Positions 7,380-16,621 of a DNA stretch of 64,000 bases are shown piece by piece. Origin of the DNA: Elusimicrobiota bacterium (GTDB taxonomy: Bacteria; Elusimicrobiota; UBA5214; JBBAAG01). The notes below the pieces were generated by a model, which had not been told where the DNA came from, did no database searches, and saw only the letters and a list, made by a program, of their open reading frames with translations. Location of the stretch: contig JBBAAG010000003.1 of NCBI GenBank assembly GCA_041658405.1, positions 1 through 64,000 on the forward strand, written 5' to 3'. The position numbers and the translations under genes were made by a program. How positions within the stretch are numbered: position 1 is the stretch's first letter; each line of letters begins with the position of its first letter.

Positions 7380-9760
7380 GATGTTTGAAATCTCGTGAAC
7401 GGTTTCAGTTTGTCAATCAACTCCCGAGTATACGTTATTTTAGCTTTAATCATATCAGCAGTAAACGCAGTGTCATACGTATACCCATAACCTAAGCGAT
7501 AATCATGTTTCACAAGCTCCATAGCTTCCTGTGAATGCTTACATTCGCGGGTAAGGATCGCAACCATTTTCTTAACCACTTGTTTTTGCTTCGTACCCGA
7601 TATTTTTGATAAATTCGGGTTCTTTAGGTCAGTAATAACACTATCCCGTGCTTCAAAAAACTCTTTCAGGTTCTGTGTAGTAAGTATACTATGATAAATA
7701 ATCTTTGCTATCCCATACTCTTTAAGCAACGCTTCTCGTTTATCCTTGTTAGGCGTAACTCTAACCGCCTGTTTCAGGAGGTCAACACCTTTTTTCCATC
7801 CATCCCCCCACTGTTTAAGCTGGTACCCGAACAATTCAACTTTACCTTTAACCGTGCAGTTTGGATCATCTGCCAGAATACCGTTTCCCAATTGCCCGTA
7901 TAGCGTGTAATGAATCGCAGTCTTTACCGCTGCGGGAGGTTGTTTTTTATGATCCGCAATACATTCATTCCAGAACTTAAACTCTGAGTACAGGATATCA
8001 GGGATTTTGTCGTTAATTCCTAGTACAAACGGATGCGCAGCGTTCATGTATAGCGGCCCGCGGAAGTACGGCCCGATCACCGGGTGATGCCCAAAACTTT
8101 TACTTAACAACTTCCATGCTTTCACACAATACTGTGCAGCTTTCTCACCATACTCGCGCACAGCTATTTTGTTGAGCAACACGTCAATACTCCCGGGTTC
8201 CGGATTCCAGCCGTACCAGTACGCAATTTCTTCCGGAATAGATCCGAGAAACCCGTAAAATTTCCAGCAGTAGAACACGCCGGTAATGTTATATTCCCGG
8301 ATACGTTTTATACGTTCATACCAGCGGTACATCACGGGGTTGTATGGAACATAAAACACTTCAAGCGCTACAGTAGTTTCAGTTTTTACGTATAATTTCC
8401 GCCCAATTTCTTTAGCTAACCGTTCCTGCGCAATAAAACGTTGTGACGGCCCAAGAAAGTCAATACTATAATCCCATATATGCTTCTTATACCCATGCTT
8501 TTGTATTTTCTCATCTTTCTCAAATTCGGTTAGGAGGATAATATCTTTATTCATTCGGTTAAACGTTTTTGTTTGATACAAATCCTGTGACCACATCTTT
8601 GCGGAATAGGGCCATACCATGAACTTAACAGTACTCCCATTACTTTGCTGTAAGTGAAGTTTGCCGGTTACATTATTAATAAAATCAACAACCGCAGCGT
8701 CAGTATCCTCCTGAAACTTCCCCGCACACCGCTGGCAGTTGGTGATAACCTTCTCAATCCTAGGCGAACTGCGGGTATAGCAATGCAGAAACCCTTCTCC
8801 TCCGATGATAGCGACTAACCCGCCAAGACCGGGACAACCGTCTATAATACCGTTAATAACCTCAGCATAGTAATCATGTACTGCCGGATGGCTGGAACAC
8901 AGAGTGTATGTTTTATACGCAAATTTTATTAATACACTTTCCGCCCCGCGAACTCCAGGGTTGTTCTTAAATACTGGATGATACTCCGGCAACGGCGGTG
9001 TGTTGAGGTTTAGATACAGGTCAATCCCGTACTTCTTACACCGATCCACAAACTTCTTCAGGGCAATAATGTTTTTCTCAGCATCAGTATTTACGAGATC
9101 AGGCAATATATTTGAGCTGGAATAATTGTAGATATTGATATACATAAAAATCCCGTTAATCCCGTAATGCGCCATCTTAGCGATATACCCGTCAGAATAC
9201 GCGAGTTTATCCTCAGGATCATCCCATACGTCGTTAAACACGGTCCACGAAATTTTTGTCTCAAACCTTGGTAAGCGTTTCTCATGTCCGATTTTTAACA
9301 CCGGCCCACCGCGGAAGCTCATAAGCTTCTCAAGGTAATACATCCCCTGTGCAAGCCCGCGGGAATGCGCAGCGGTTATCCTAACACACCCGGCGGTTAT
9401 ATCAACAATAAACGCTTCACCCTGGATCTCAGGAGGTAAAGAGACAGTATTAACTATTTTCTCTATATCCGATAAACGTTCACGGGAAAGCGTCACGGCA
9501 AATATATTCCCGGTATCTCCTGTTGCTGTAATACTACTTTTTCTTACCTCAACCCCCCAGGTGGTTTTAAAATAATCATGGAAATCTGCAACCGCAGTCC
9601 TGGTAATTATATCCGGCTGCCCGTAATAACAGAGTACCCACCCGGGACTAATACAAACTTCATTTTTCCCAGGGGGTATGGGGGACAGTTTTTCTTTGTG
9701 ATGAACAACCGACAATTCTTTTGCAAACTTTTTTGTTACGCTAAACGGGATTTTTTGCAT
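7364..9760 (-). CDS. Glycoside hydrolase-like protein (GH20/GH67-type N-domain plus TIM barrel)
   Basis: A 798-residue, probably cytoplasmic protein with no signal peptide. Roughly residues 40-160 resemble the alpha/beta domain found before the barrel in GH20 and GH67 enzymes. About 165-500 look like a TIM barrel (GINGIFMYINIY, HPAVHDYYAEVINGI, IIGGEGFLHCY). A helical C-terminal region follows. The usual GH20 Asp-Glu catalytic pair is not obvious, so activity on hexosamines or uronides is a guess. The ATG at 9760 (AGGAAAA upstream) is preferred to one at 9778. Either start overlaps the end of the UroD-like gene, implying coupled translation. Confidence 0.65.
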   Translation of the reverse strand: MQKIPFSVTKKFAKELSVVHHKEKLSPIPPGKNEVCISPGWVLCYYGQPDIITRTAVADFHDYFKTTWGVEVRKSSITATGDTGNIFAVTLSRERLSDIEKIVNTVSLPPEIQGEAFIVDITAGCVRITAAHSRGLAQGMYYLEKLMSFRGGPVLKIGHEKRLPRFETKISWTVFNDVWDDPEDKLAYSDGYIAKMAHYGINGIFMYINIYNYSSSNILPDLVNTDAEKNIIALKKFVDRCKKYGIDLYLNLNTPPLPEYHPVFKNNPGVRGAESVLIKFAYKTYTLCSSHPAVHDYYAEVINGIIDGCPGLGGLVAIIGGEGFLHCYTRSSPRIEKVITNCQRCAGKFQEDTDAAVVDFINNVTGKLHLQQSNGSTVKFMVWPYSAKMWSQDLYQTKTFNRMNKDIILLTEFEKDEKIQKHGYKKHIWDYSIDFLGPSQRFIAQERLAKEIGRKLYVKTETTVALEVFYVPYNPVMYRWYERIKRIREYNITGVFYCWKFYGFLGSIPEEIAYWYGWNPEPGSIDVLLNKIAVREYGEKAAQYCVKAWKLLSKSFGHHPVIGPYFRGPLYMNAAHPFVLGINDKIPDILYSEFKFWNECIADHKKQPPAAVKTAIHYTLYGQLGNGILADDPNCTVKGKVELFGYQLKQWGDGWKKGVDLLKQAVRVTPNKDKREALLKEYGIAKIIYHSILTTQNLKEFFEARDSVITDLKNPNLSKISGTKQKQVVKKMVAILTRECKHSQEAMELVKHDYRLGYGYTYDTAFTADMIKAKITYTRELIDKLKPFTRFQTSYFNL

Positions 9761-10865
9761 ACACTTTTCCTGTTTCATACATCACTAAAATATTCTCTAA
9801 TGGTGTCTCAGGTAAGATTGAACTCGTGGGAGCCAAGATAAACGGGTTACCATTACGTTTTGTAACCTCAAAACACCGTTCCACCGACTTTTTCACGGTA
9901 TCCACAGTACCATAAGGTAAAGTATCAGTAACTGATATTGAACCCATAATTATTGGTGGTTTACCATCCATCATTTTTTGTGATGCAATAATTTCAAGAG
10001 TACACCCGGTTTCTTCCTGAAACCCCTGGAATCCTGATACTCTAATTTTATTAACCAACTGAGGAACAATCTTGCGGATATCACCGTCGCAATGCCATAT
10101 AATCTTTATCCCCGCAGAGTGTAACGGTTCCACAGCCTTCGCTAATGCCGGGAAGTATATCTCATCCAACAGTTCCGTTGAACATAACGGGCCGGAGTTA
10201 TAGCAAATATCCTGCCCGCCGTAAACATACGGTGCGAGGTTATACGTTTTCACAGCTTCCACAATTGCCAGATTCTTCAACCGCCCGGACTCAGCGGTAT
10301 ACTCATAGTATTTTTTTATATGTTCCGTATACATCAGCATCGCAGAAAGGTAGTTATCATACCCCCATGCGGTTAACGGGCCCATAAAGCCAGCCTGCCC
10401 AAAACTATCAATAAACAATATTTTCCCGCCGGCAAGGATGTCCAGCTTCTGTATTTTCTCAGCATACCTCTTTGCCACAGCGGTAATATCAAATTTCTGT
10501 GCTAAAACCTCCGGTGCGGGTAATGAATCTATATAATCTCTCACATCTTCAGGAGAAGTAAACACTTTCCTGGGTTTAGGTACCGGCGCAATGGTATGAG
10601 TATCAAACACTTCTTCCGCCTGGAACGGATCAATCGCACGGTGTTCACTTTGCGGTGAGGGCATGATAAACTGCGGGCAAAAGTTTACACCAAGCGCAAG
10701 CATGGTATCCACCACAGTCTTTGGTGCATCACTAAAAATATTATCTTTCCCCGTACAATGTTTGTACAACTCATACTTCATACACCACGGGGTGGATAAT
10801 ACCGGTACCGTCACGTTTTCGCGGTTTAACACACGTAAAACCGTTTCTTTCCCGGAAACATTCAT
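9741..10865 (-). CDS. Uroporphyrinogen decarboxylase-family protein (methyltransferase-like)
   Basis: A 374-residue member of the URO-D superfamily, which contains HemE and the corrinoid methyltransferases MtaA/MtbA. The barrel motif WHCDGDI, where His and Cys can bind zinc, and the terminal APTSSILPETPLENI segment fit the methyltransferase-like branch better than HemE. The start has a strong GGGAGGG ribosome site. It is the first gene of a two-gene unit with the glycoside hydrolase-like protein, which suggests a joint catabolic role, possibly demethylation of a substrate group. This is inference only. The true substrate is unknown. Confidence 0.75.
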   Translation of the reverse strand: MNVSGKETVLRVLNRENVTVPVLSTPWCMKYELYKHCTGKDNIFSDAPKTVVDTMLALGVNFCPQFIMPSPQSEHRAIDPFQAEEVFDTHTIAPVPKPRKVFTSPEDVRDYIDSLPAPEVLAQKFDITAVAKRYAEKIQKLDILAGGKILFIDSFGQAGFMGPLTAWGYDNYLSAMLMYTEHIKKYYEYTAESGRLKNLAIVEAVKTYNLAPYVYGGQDICYNSGPLCSTELLDEIYFPALAKAVEPLHSAGIKIIWHCDGDIRKIVPQLVNKIRVSGFQGFQEETGCTLEIIASQKMMDGKPPIIMGSISVTDTLPYGTVDTVKKSVERCFEVTKRNGNPFILAPTSSILPETPLENILVMYETGKVYAKNPV

Positions 10866-10966
10866 ATAATTATTCCCTCCCTCACTATGTAATAATCACG
10901 AAATTTGTATGTATAATAATAGCACATAAACACAGGTTTATTAAATATGAAACGGGGTATATTTAG

Positions 10967-12193
10967 ATGAATAAACAAAAAATGGTTATACATGTTTTAT
11001 CAATATTATTGTTACTGTTTATAACAATACAAGCATCAAAAGTTTATACTGCGGAAGTAAAAGGTAGTACGGATAATTTTAAAGGAGCACTAATGACTCA
11101 ACCCGACATCGCAAAGTTTGACCCGAACATGGCATTTCCTGAAAGTAAACTTGACCACCTCAACTGGCTAAACCCAAAAACCAGTGATACCCTGCGTGTA
11201 TGCGGGCTTGCGTGGTACGGGACTGATAAAACCTACCGCCGGATGCCGGTAAATACACCCGAACCATTACCTAATGCGGTGAACAATCTCGCGAACCATA
11301 CCTCGGGTACACAGATACGTTTCCGCACAAATAGTAAAGAACTTGCGATACGCGTAACACTTCCCGCAACGAATAAAATGGCGCATATGGCAAGTACCGG
11401 CCAAAACGGAGTTGATGTATACTGGGGCATACCGGGACAAAAAATGCAGTTCATAAACACCGCAATGGTACAGTATGATAAACCGGTATACGAGTTGTTG
11501 TTGTACAACCAAAAAAATAAAGTTATGCGTGACGTAACACTCAACCTGCCGTTATACCAGGGAGTAAAAGAAATCCTTATTGGTTTTGATAAAGACGCTG
11601 AAATCTTACCCCCTCAGCCGTATAAGAATAATAAATGCCTTATTTTTTATGGCACGTCAATCACCCAAGGCGGTTGCGCATCACGGCCCGGGATGAGTTA
11701 TACAAATATCCTCAGCCGTCGTATGAACTACGAATTTATCAACCTCGGATTTTCGGGTAGCGGAAAAGGCGAGCCTGTAGTTGCGCAAACAATTGCAAGT
11801 ATCACCAACCTGTTATGCTTTGTCCTTGATTATGAACGTAACGCAACCGGTAACAATATTTATTACAACACATTACCAAATGTAATAAAAACCTTACGCG
11901 AGAAACATCCTTCGGTACCGATCATAGTGTTCAGTTGTATTAAAGTAGCGAAGGATTATATTGCTGACCCTGACCCCAAATGGGTACACAATATCCGTGA
12001 TTTTGCAGAAAAAACTGTGACTGACCTCCGCACCGCCGGGGATACAAACATATACTTTGTTGACGGGCGCGATATCCTTGGCCCTAACTGGGATGAATGT
12101 ACGGTGGACGGATTACACCCCACCGACCTGGGGTTCATGCGGATGGCAGACGCGTTTGAACCGGAGTTAAAAAAGATCTTGAAACTCGAATGA
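10967..12193 (+). CDS. Secreted SGNH/GDSL-type esterase
   Basis: A 408-residue protein with a signal peptide (residues 1-29, LSILLLLFITIQAS). A beta-sandwich-like region (about 50-215) precedes an SGNH hydrolase domain. Its blocks are visible: FYGTSITQGG with the nucleophile Ser, NLGFSGSG with the block II Gly, and DGLHPTDLG with the catalytic Asp and His. This arrangement matches carbohydrate esterases that remove acetyl groups from polysaccharides. It is divergent from the UroD-like gene and sits among sugar genes. Deacetylation of an external glycan is likely but not proven. Confidence 0.85.
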   Translation: MNKQKMVIHVLSILLLLFITIQASKVYTAEVKGSTDNFKGALMTQPDIAKFDPNMAFPESKLDHLNWLNPKTSDTLRVCGLAWYGTDKTYRRMPVNTPEPLPNAVNNLANHTSGTQIRFRTNSKELAIRVTLPATNKMAHMASTGQNGVDVYWGIPGQKMQFINTAMVQYDKPVYELLLYNQKNKVMRDVTLNLPLYQGVKEILIGFDKDAEILPPQPYKNNKCLIFYGTSITQGGCASRPGMSYTNILSRRMNYEFINLGFSGSGKGEPVVAQTIASITNLLCFVLDYERNATGNNIYYNTLPNVIKTLREKHPSVPIIVFSCIKVAKDYIADPDPKWVHNIRDFAEKTVTDLRTAGDTNIYFVDGRDILGPNWDECTVDGLHPTDLGFMRMADAFEPELKKILKLE

Positions 12194-12207
12194 ATCTCAA
12201 TAAATAC

Positions 12208-12236
12208 TTGAATTTAACACAACAAAAATATAAAAT
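12208..12236 (+). promoter_or_regulatory. Promoter of the transketolase gene
   Basis: TTGAAT at 12208-12213, 17-bp spacer, TAAAAT at 12231-12236, about 45 bp upstream of the start codon. Confidence 0.55.
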
Positions 12237-12281
12237 ACGAAAAGAAGTTAATTTTTTAAGTTTTTTTGTAGGAGGAACGAA

Positions 12282-14387
12282 ATGGGTATTGTAAACAGTA
12301 AAACCGGAGAGGAAAAAAATCTTTCCGTCCAAGAACTAATAGAAGCAACAAAAAAAGTCCGTGCGTACGATGTGGTTTCAATCCACGCTGCAGGATCCGG
12401 CCATCCAGGCGGAACGTTATCAACAATAGATCTTGCAACAGCGTTATACCTTACCGAACTCAAACATGACCCTGCTGACCCTAACTGGCCAGGACGTGAC
12501 CGCGTATTTTGGTCCGCAGGACATAAAGCCCCTGCGTTGTACAGCTTACTTGCATACTGCGGGTATTATAAGGTAGAAGATATAATGACACTCCGGAAAC
12601 TTGGCAGTAAGTTCCAAGGCCATCCTGACTGCCGTAAGATGAACGGCGTTGAAGTTTCTACAGGTTCACTTGGCCAGGGATTAGGCATCGCTGCGGGTAA
12701 TGCATTAGCTGCGAAGATAGACGGCAAAAACTACCGTTGTTACGTTCTGATGGGTGACGGTGAACAACAGGAAGGCAGTGTGTGGGAAGCCGCGATGTTC
12801 GCAAGCCATCACAAACTTGACAACCTGGTTGCTATAGTCGATAAAAATAAATTGCAGATAGACGGCAAAGTTGCGGAAGTTATGAATATTGACCCAATAG
12901 ACGAAAAGTATAAATCTTTTGGCTGGGAAGTTATCCGTATTGACGGGCATGATATGCAGCAGATAGTTGATGCATACGCTAAAGCGCGGACGGTAAAAGA
13001 TAAACCTGTCGCGATCATAGCGGACACCTGCAAAGGCCAGGGCGTATCGTTTATGCAGAACGTTTGTGGCTGGCACGGCGTTGCTACGAAGAAAGATGAT
13101 GAGCTCAACACCGCATTGAATGATATCACTCACGGGCAAATGTCAAAAGACGAAGTTGCGCGGTACCTCCAGATCGCAAAAGATTATCAGGCAAAGAAAG
13201 TTAAGGATACCGACGCTAAGATGCCGAAGTTTAAGAATAACTATTGGTGGAATAGCGCGGATAATATGAAAGCCGAAATGGACCCTACGAGATTCGGGTT
13301 TGGCCGTGCGCTTGAAAAAATGGGTGATGATAAACGGTTAGTCACGATCCACGCGGATATCTCTGATTCCATAAAGATCACCGACTTTGAGAAAAACCAT
13401 CCGGACCGCAAGAACCGCGTGTTTAGCGCGGGTATTGCAGAACAAAATATGATGCAGGTAGCAGTTGGATTAGCAAAGGAAGGCAAAATCCCGGTGACCG
13501 GCACCTACGGCGTCTTCGCTTCAGGCCGTTGCTGGGACCAAATCCGTACGTCAATATGTTACCCAAAATTTAATGTTAAGATAGCCGGTGCGCATGGCGG
13601 TATCTCCGTCGGTGCAGATGGCGCGACACACCAGGCATTGGAAGAAATATCCATACTCTCAATACTACCTAATATGACCCTCGCTGTCCCTGCGGATTCT
13701 GTGGAGACCGAGAAATCAACAAAAACGTGTTTCCTTGACGTTGACGGGCCGGTGTATATACGGTTCGCGCGGGAAGCTACCCCTGTGATCTCAAAAACTG
13801 ACACACCATTTAAACACGGCATGGCAAACGTTATACGGTTTAGAGGCGAAACCGCAAATTTTGTTGACGCGTTTGAGACCAAACTCGCGAGTAATTATAA
13901 GAACGAGAATGAACATATAGCTATCATTGCCTGCGGGCCAATGGTGTCGGAAGCAATGCGCGCGGCGTACATCCTGAAAAAAGAGTACGGTATTGAAACG
14001 CGTATAGTAAATATCCATACCATAAAACCTATTGATATTAACGCGATAAAGAAAGCGGTCTCTGAAATCGGTGTAATACTTACTGCAGAAGAACATCAGG
14101 TAGGAGGGTTCGGTAACATCGTTGCCGGGATTGCCGCTAAGGTTAAGGATTACAAATCACCGTTGGTGATTGACCAACTCGGCATTATGGACCGGTTTGG
14201 CGAGTCGGGGGATCCGTGGATGCTGATGAAAGAATTCGGCCTCACTGCAGAACATATCGCAGTAAAAGCATATAAGCTTGTGAATCATTCGGGAAAGAAG
14301 GTGAAGATTGTGGCAAAAAAAGTGAAAAAGGTGAAGAAGGTTGTTAAGAAAGCGAAGAAGACAGCGAAGAAAAAGGGTAAGAAGTAA
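12282..14387 (+). CDS. tkt: Transketolase with lysine-rich C-terminal tail
   Basis: Transfers two-carbon ketol units in the pentose phosphate pathway using thiamine diphosphate. The 701-residue chain contains both halves in one protein: SGHPGG near residue 40, the TPP motif beginning MGDGEQQEGS, then the pyrimidine-binding half with HADISDS, the AEQNM segment and the transketolase C-domain. The ribosome site is GTAGGAGG. The last 30 or so residues are nearly all Lys, Val and Ala (repeats of KKVKKV and KKAKKTAKK), which is not part of normal transketolase and looks like a histone-H1-type basic tail. TPP dependence links it loosely to the thiM riboswitch unit elsewhere in the window. Confidence 0.93.
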   Translation: MGIVNSKTGEEKNLSVQELIEATKKVRAYDVVSIHAAGSGHPGGTLSTIDLATALYLTELKHDPADPNWPGRDRVFWSAGHKAPALYSLLAYCGYYKVEDIMTLRKLGSKFQGHPDCRKMNGVEVSTGSLGQGLGIAAGNALAAKIDGKNYRCYVLMGDGEQQEGSVWEAAMFASHHKLDNLVAIVDKNKLQIDGKVAEVMNIDPIDEKYKSFGWEVIRIDGHDMQQIVDAYAKARTVKDKPVAIIADTCKGQGVSFMQNVCGWHGVATKKDDELNTALNDITHGQMSKDEVARYLQIAKDYQAKKVKDTDAKMPKFKNNYWWNSADNMKAEMDPTRFGFGRALEKMGDDKRLVTIHADISDSIKITDFEKNHPDRKNRVFSAGIAEQNMMQVAVGLAKEGKIPVTGTYGVFASGRCWDQIRTSICYPKFNVKIAGAHGGISVGADGATHQALEEISILSILPNMTLAVPADSVETEKSTKTCFLDVDGPVYIRFAREATPVISKTDTPFKHGMANVIRFRGETANFVDAFETKLASNYKNENEHIAIIACGPMVSEAMRAAYILKKEYGIETRIVNIHTIKPIDINAIKKAVSEIGVILTAEEHQVGGFGNIVAGIAAKVKDYKSPLVIDQLGIMDRFGESGDPWMLMKEFGLTAEHIAVKAYKLVNHSGKKVKIVAKKVKKVKKVVKKAKKTAKKKGKK

Positions 14388-14404
14388 AAGTAAAGTAAGG
14401 TTTT

Positions 14405-14458
14405 AATAACATCTCCGCAGGATGCATTCGCGTAATGCAAACCTGCGGAGATGTTATT
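14405..14458. terminator. Strong hairpin between convergent tkt and Gfo/Idh genes
   Basis: Perfect 17-bp arms (14405-14421 and 14442-14458), each containing ACATCTCCGCAGG or its complement. The loop itself folds further through TGCATT and AATGCA. T-rich sequence follows on the plus strand, so it serves as a tkt terminator and touches the stop codon of the opposing gene. Confidence 0.85.
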
Positions 14459-15517
14459 TTATTTATATATTAGTTTCACAACTTGTTCCGCGACATCAAG
14501 ATCTTTCACAGCATCAACAGCAGGTGATATACATGGAGTACCGTTTAATACAGAATCCACAAAATACCGTGCTTGTTCCGCCATACTCCATTTTTGAGAA
14601 ACAACAGGTAGAGTAACAGCGCCATTACCGGTTGGGTTATTGATAAACACCCTGACATTACCCGCAGGCAATTTTGCCATTGGTGCGGGTAGTGAAAGAT
14701 CAATCTTACCGTTATCAAACTGTGCGGAATAAAATTCGTTCCATACCCCGGTACCTGTATTATAAGTTGCCATCTCGAGGACTATAGTAATACCGGAAAC
14801 ACTCTCCCCGAGCATAACCATTCCTTTCGGATCAACATACTTTACAGTATAATCTTCACCCAAGAGGTAACGGATCATATTAACCTGGTGGATATAATAA
14901 TTCACAAACGCAACATAGCGTTTCCCCATGGTTTCATCCATCCAGCTTGGATATGTTTCAGGATTAAAAACATTCTTCCCTACGGGTTTATCCTTTTGGT
15001 TAACCAACACCCTGGCGCCCATAGTCCAGTCACCCGGAGGCATTGATACACGAAGATAATTAAACTTTCCTGCCTCCCCCGATGTTTTCCAATCACCAAT
15101 TTTCTTTTTTGTGAACACACTCCCGGGATCACTGCGTTTCATGTACGCTATCTGGTACACAACATTTTTTGTAGTAGCGAGGTTTACAAGTTTTTCTCCG
15201 CTTTCCTTAGTGATAGCAATAGGTTTTTCTGTTAAACAATGCTTCCCTGCGGAGAGTACGTCCGGAACGAGCCCGTGGTGTAATGCAAACCCCATAATTG
15301 CGACAATAGCTTCCGCCCCGCTTGACTCCAGCATCTCTTTATGGCTTGGATAAACTTTAGGAATACTATACTTCCTGGAAACCTCTTCTGCAGTGGCAAC
15401 CCTTAGATCGCTTAACCCTACAATCTCAACGTTCGGTAAATTAACGTAGTTCGCAATATGCGCAGTCTGGCCCATGTAACCGCACCCAATAAACGCGAGC
15501 TTAAGTTTTTTGTCCAT
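14459..15517 (-). CDS. Gfo/Idh/MocA family oxidoreductase
   Basis: A 352-residue NAD(P)-dependent sugar or inositol dehydrogenase-type protein. The N-terminal Rossmann motif is AFIGCGYMG. The family EKP motif (CLTEKPIAI) places the catalytic Lys near residue 95. The second half is the beta-sheet C-domain (GESVSGITIVLEMATY). There is no signal peptide. It follows the VCBS-repeat gene by 8 bp, so they are co-transcribed. Substrate cannot be read from sequence; sugar or cyclitol oxidation is the family norm. Confidence 0.88.
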   Translation of the reverse strand: MDKKLKLAFIGCGYMGQTAHIANYVNLPNVEIVGLSDLRVATAEEVSRKYSIPKVYPSHKEMLESSGAEAIVAIMGFALHHGLVPDVLSAGKHCLTEKPIAITKESGEKLVNLATTKNVVYQIAYMKRSDPGSVFTKKKIGDWKTSGEAGKFNYLRVSMPPGDWTMGARVLVNQKDKPVGKNVFNPETYPSWMDETMGKRYVAFVNYYIHQVNMIRYLLGEDYTVKYVDPKGMVMLGESVSGITIVLEMATYNTGTGVWNEFYSAQFDNGKIDLSLPAPMAKLPAGNVRVFINNPTGNGAVTLPVVSQKWSMAEQARYFVDSVLNGTPCISPAVDAVKDLDVAEQVVKLIYK

Positions 15518-15525
15518 AAAAATAT

Positions 15526-16602
15526 TTACCCCTGTATTCCTTTATTAATAAACAAGTACAACCCTTCTTTCCCCGGTGCTATTATATCAAGCCAACCATC
15601 ACCATTAATGTCTGCGATATCAAAATAAATACCTACCCCGCTATGCCCGGGAACCGGCCCATAGTCAACAACGTTTTTCTCAAACTTACCATCATTAATT
15701 TTGAAGTAACACACGCAGACAGGATCATTATCTCCGGGATCTTTCCCGCAATGCGCGCGGTAACGCCGTCCCGTAACAAGTTCAAGTTTACCGTCATTAT
15801 CAATATCTGCCATCCTGAGGTCATGATATTGTGAGGTAGTGGGATCAATTTCATGTTTTACCCATTGACGCACACCATCCACAACTTTTTGTTCCCACCA
15901 GTTCAAACCATACCCATGCGCGTGCCCAACAATAAGATCATTAAGCCCATCACCGTTTATATCATGAACAATAATTTCAACACTTGAATTCCCAAGCTCA
16001 AACTCTTTCCTTAATTCCCACATTCCTCCGGTTATAGATGACTGTTTCAACCACCCGTTCCGCAGAATAATTTCAGGTTTACCATCCCCGTCGATATCAC
16101 CAAACCCCTGCCCATGACCGCTTTTACCATCAAATAAAACAACCTTCTTAAACTTCCCCGTACCTTTCCCGTTAGTGTCAGTAACAAGTTTGTAGTACAC
16201 CACAGGATTCCCTGGTGTATTCGGGAATATTTCGGGAATCCCATCACCGTCAATATCATACGCGCGGGTAGTTTCAATTGACCCGCAGGCATCGATCTCG
16301 TATTCTTTCCATTCGACAGGCTGACCTTTTGGGTTTTCACGCCAGCGTAACGTTTTACCCCACCACCCGCCTGTGATGATATCTATCCACCCATCACCGT
16401 TAACATCCATTGGAATCGCAGAAAAATCATCGAAATACTCGCCTTCCGCACGGACATCACAGATTTTATGTTTTTTCCAGGAAGGCGCTTCGTACCAGTA
16501 CGCACCGCATACGATATCAAGTTTGCCGTCGTTGTTTACATCCACAAATGATGCAGCTTCATACGCACCGTTATCAATACAAACTTTCTCAAATTTGACC
16601 AT
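15526..16602 (-). CDS. FG-GAP/VCBS repeat protein without signal peptide
   Basis: A 358-residue protein made of seven copies of a calcium-loop motif of the type D-[VI]-[ND]-[NG]-D-G (for example DVNNDGKLD, DVNGDGWID, DIDGDGIPE, DINGDGWLD) spaced 40-60 residues apart. This predicts a seven-bladed beta-propeller. Such propellers are normally extracellular, yet this one starts directly with MVKFEKVCIDNGAY and has no signal sequence. It is 8 bp upstream of the Gfo/Idh gene and 19 bp downstream of the glycosyltransferase gene. It may be cytoplasmic, or the true start may have been lost. Ligand unknown. Confidence 0.8.
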   Translation of the reverse strand: MVKFEKVCIDNGAYEAASFVDVNNDGKLDIVCGAYWYEAPSWKKHKICDVRAEGEYFDDFSAIPMDVNGDGWIDIITGGWWGKTLRWRENPKGQPVEWKEYEIDACGSIETTRAYDIDGDGIPEIFPNTPGNPVVYYKLVTDTNGKGTGKFKKVVLFDGKSGHGQGFGDIDGDGKPEIILRNGWLKQSSITGGMWELRKEFELGNSSVEIIVHDINGDGLNDLIVGHAHGYGLNWWEQKVVDGVRQWVKHEIDPTTSQYHDLRMADIDNDGKLELVTGRRYRAHCGKDPGDNDPVCVCYFKINDGKFEKNVVDYGPVPGHSGVGIYFDIADINGDGWLDIIAPGKEGLYLFINKGIQG

Positions 16603-16621
16603 CTTAGTTACCGTCCTTCAG

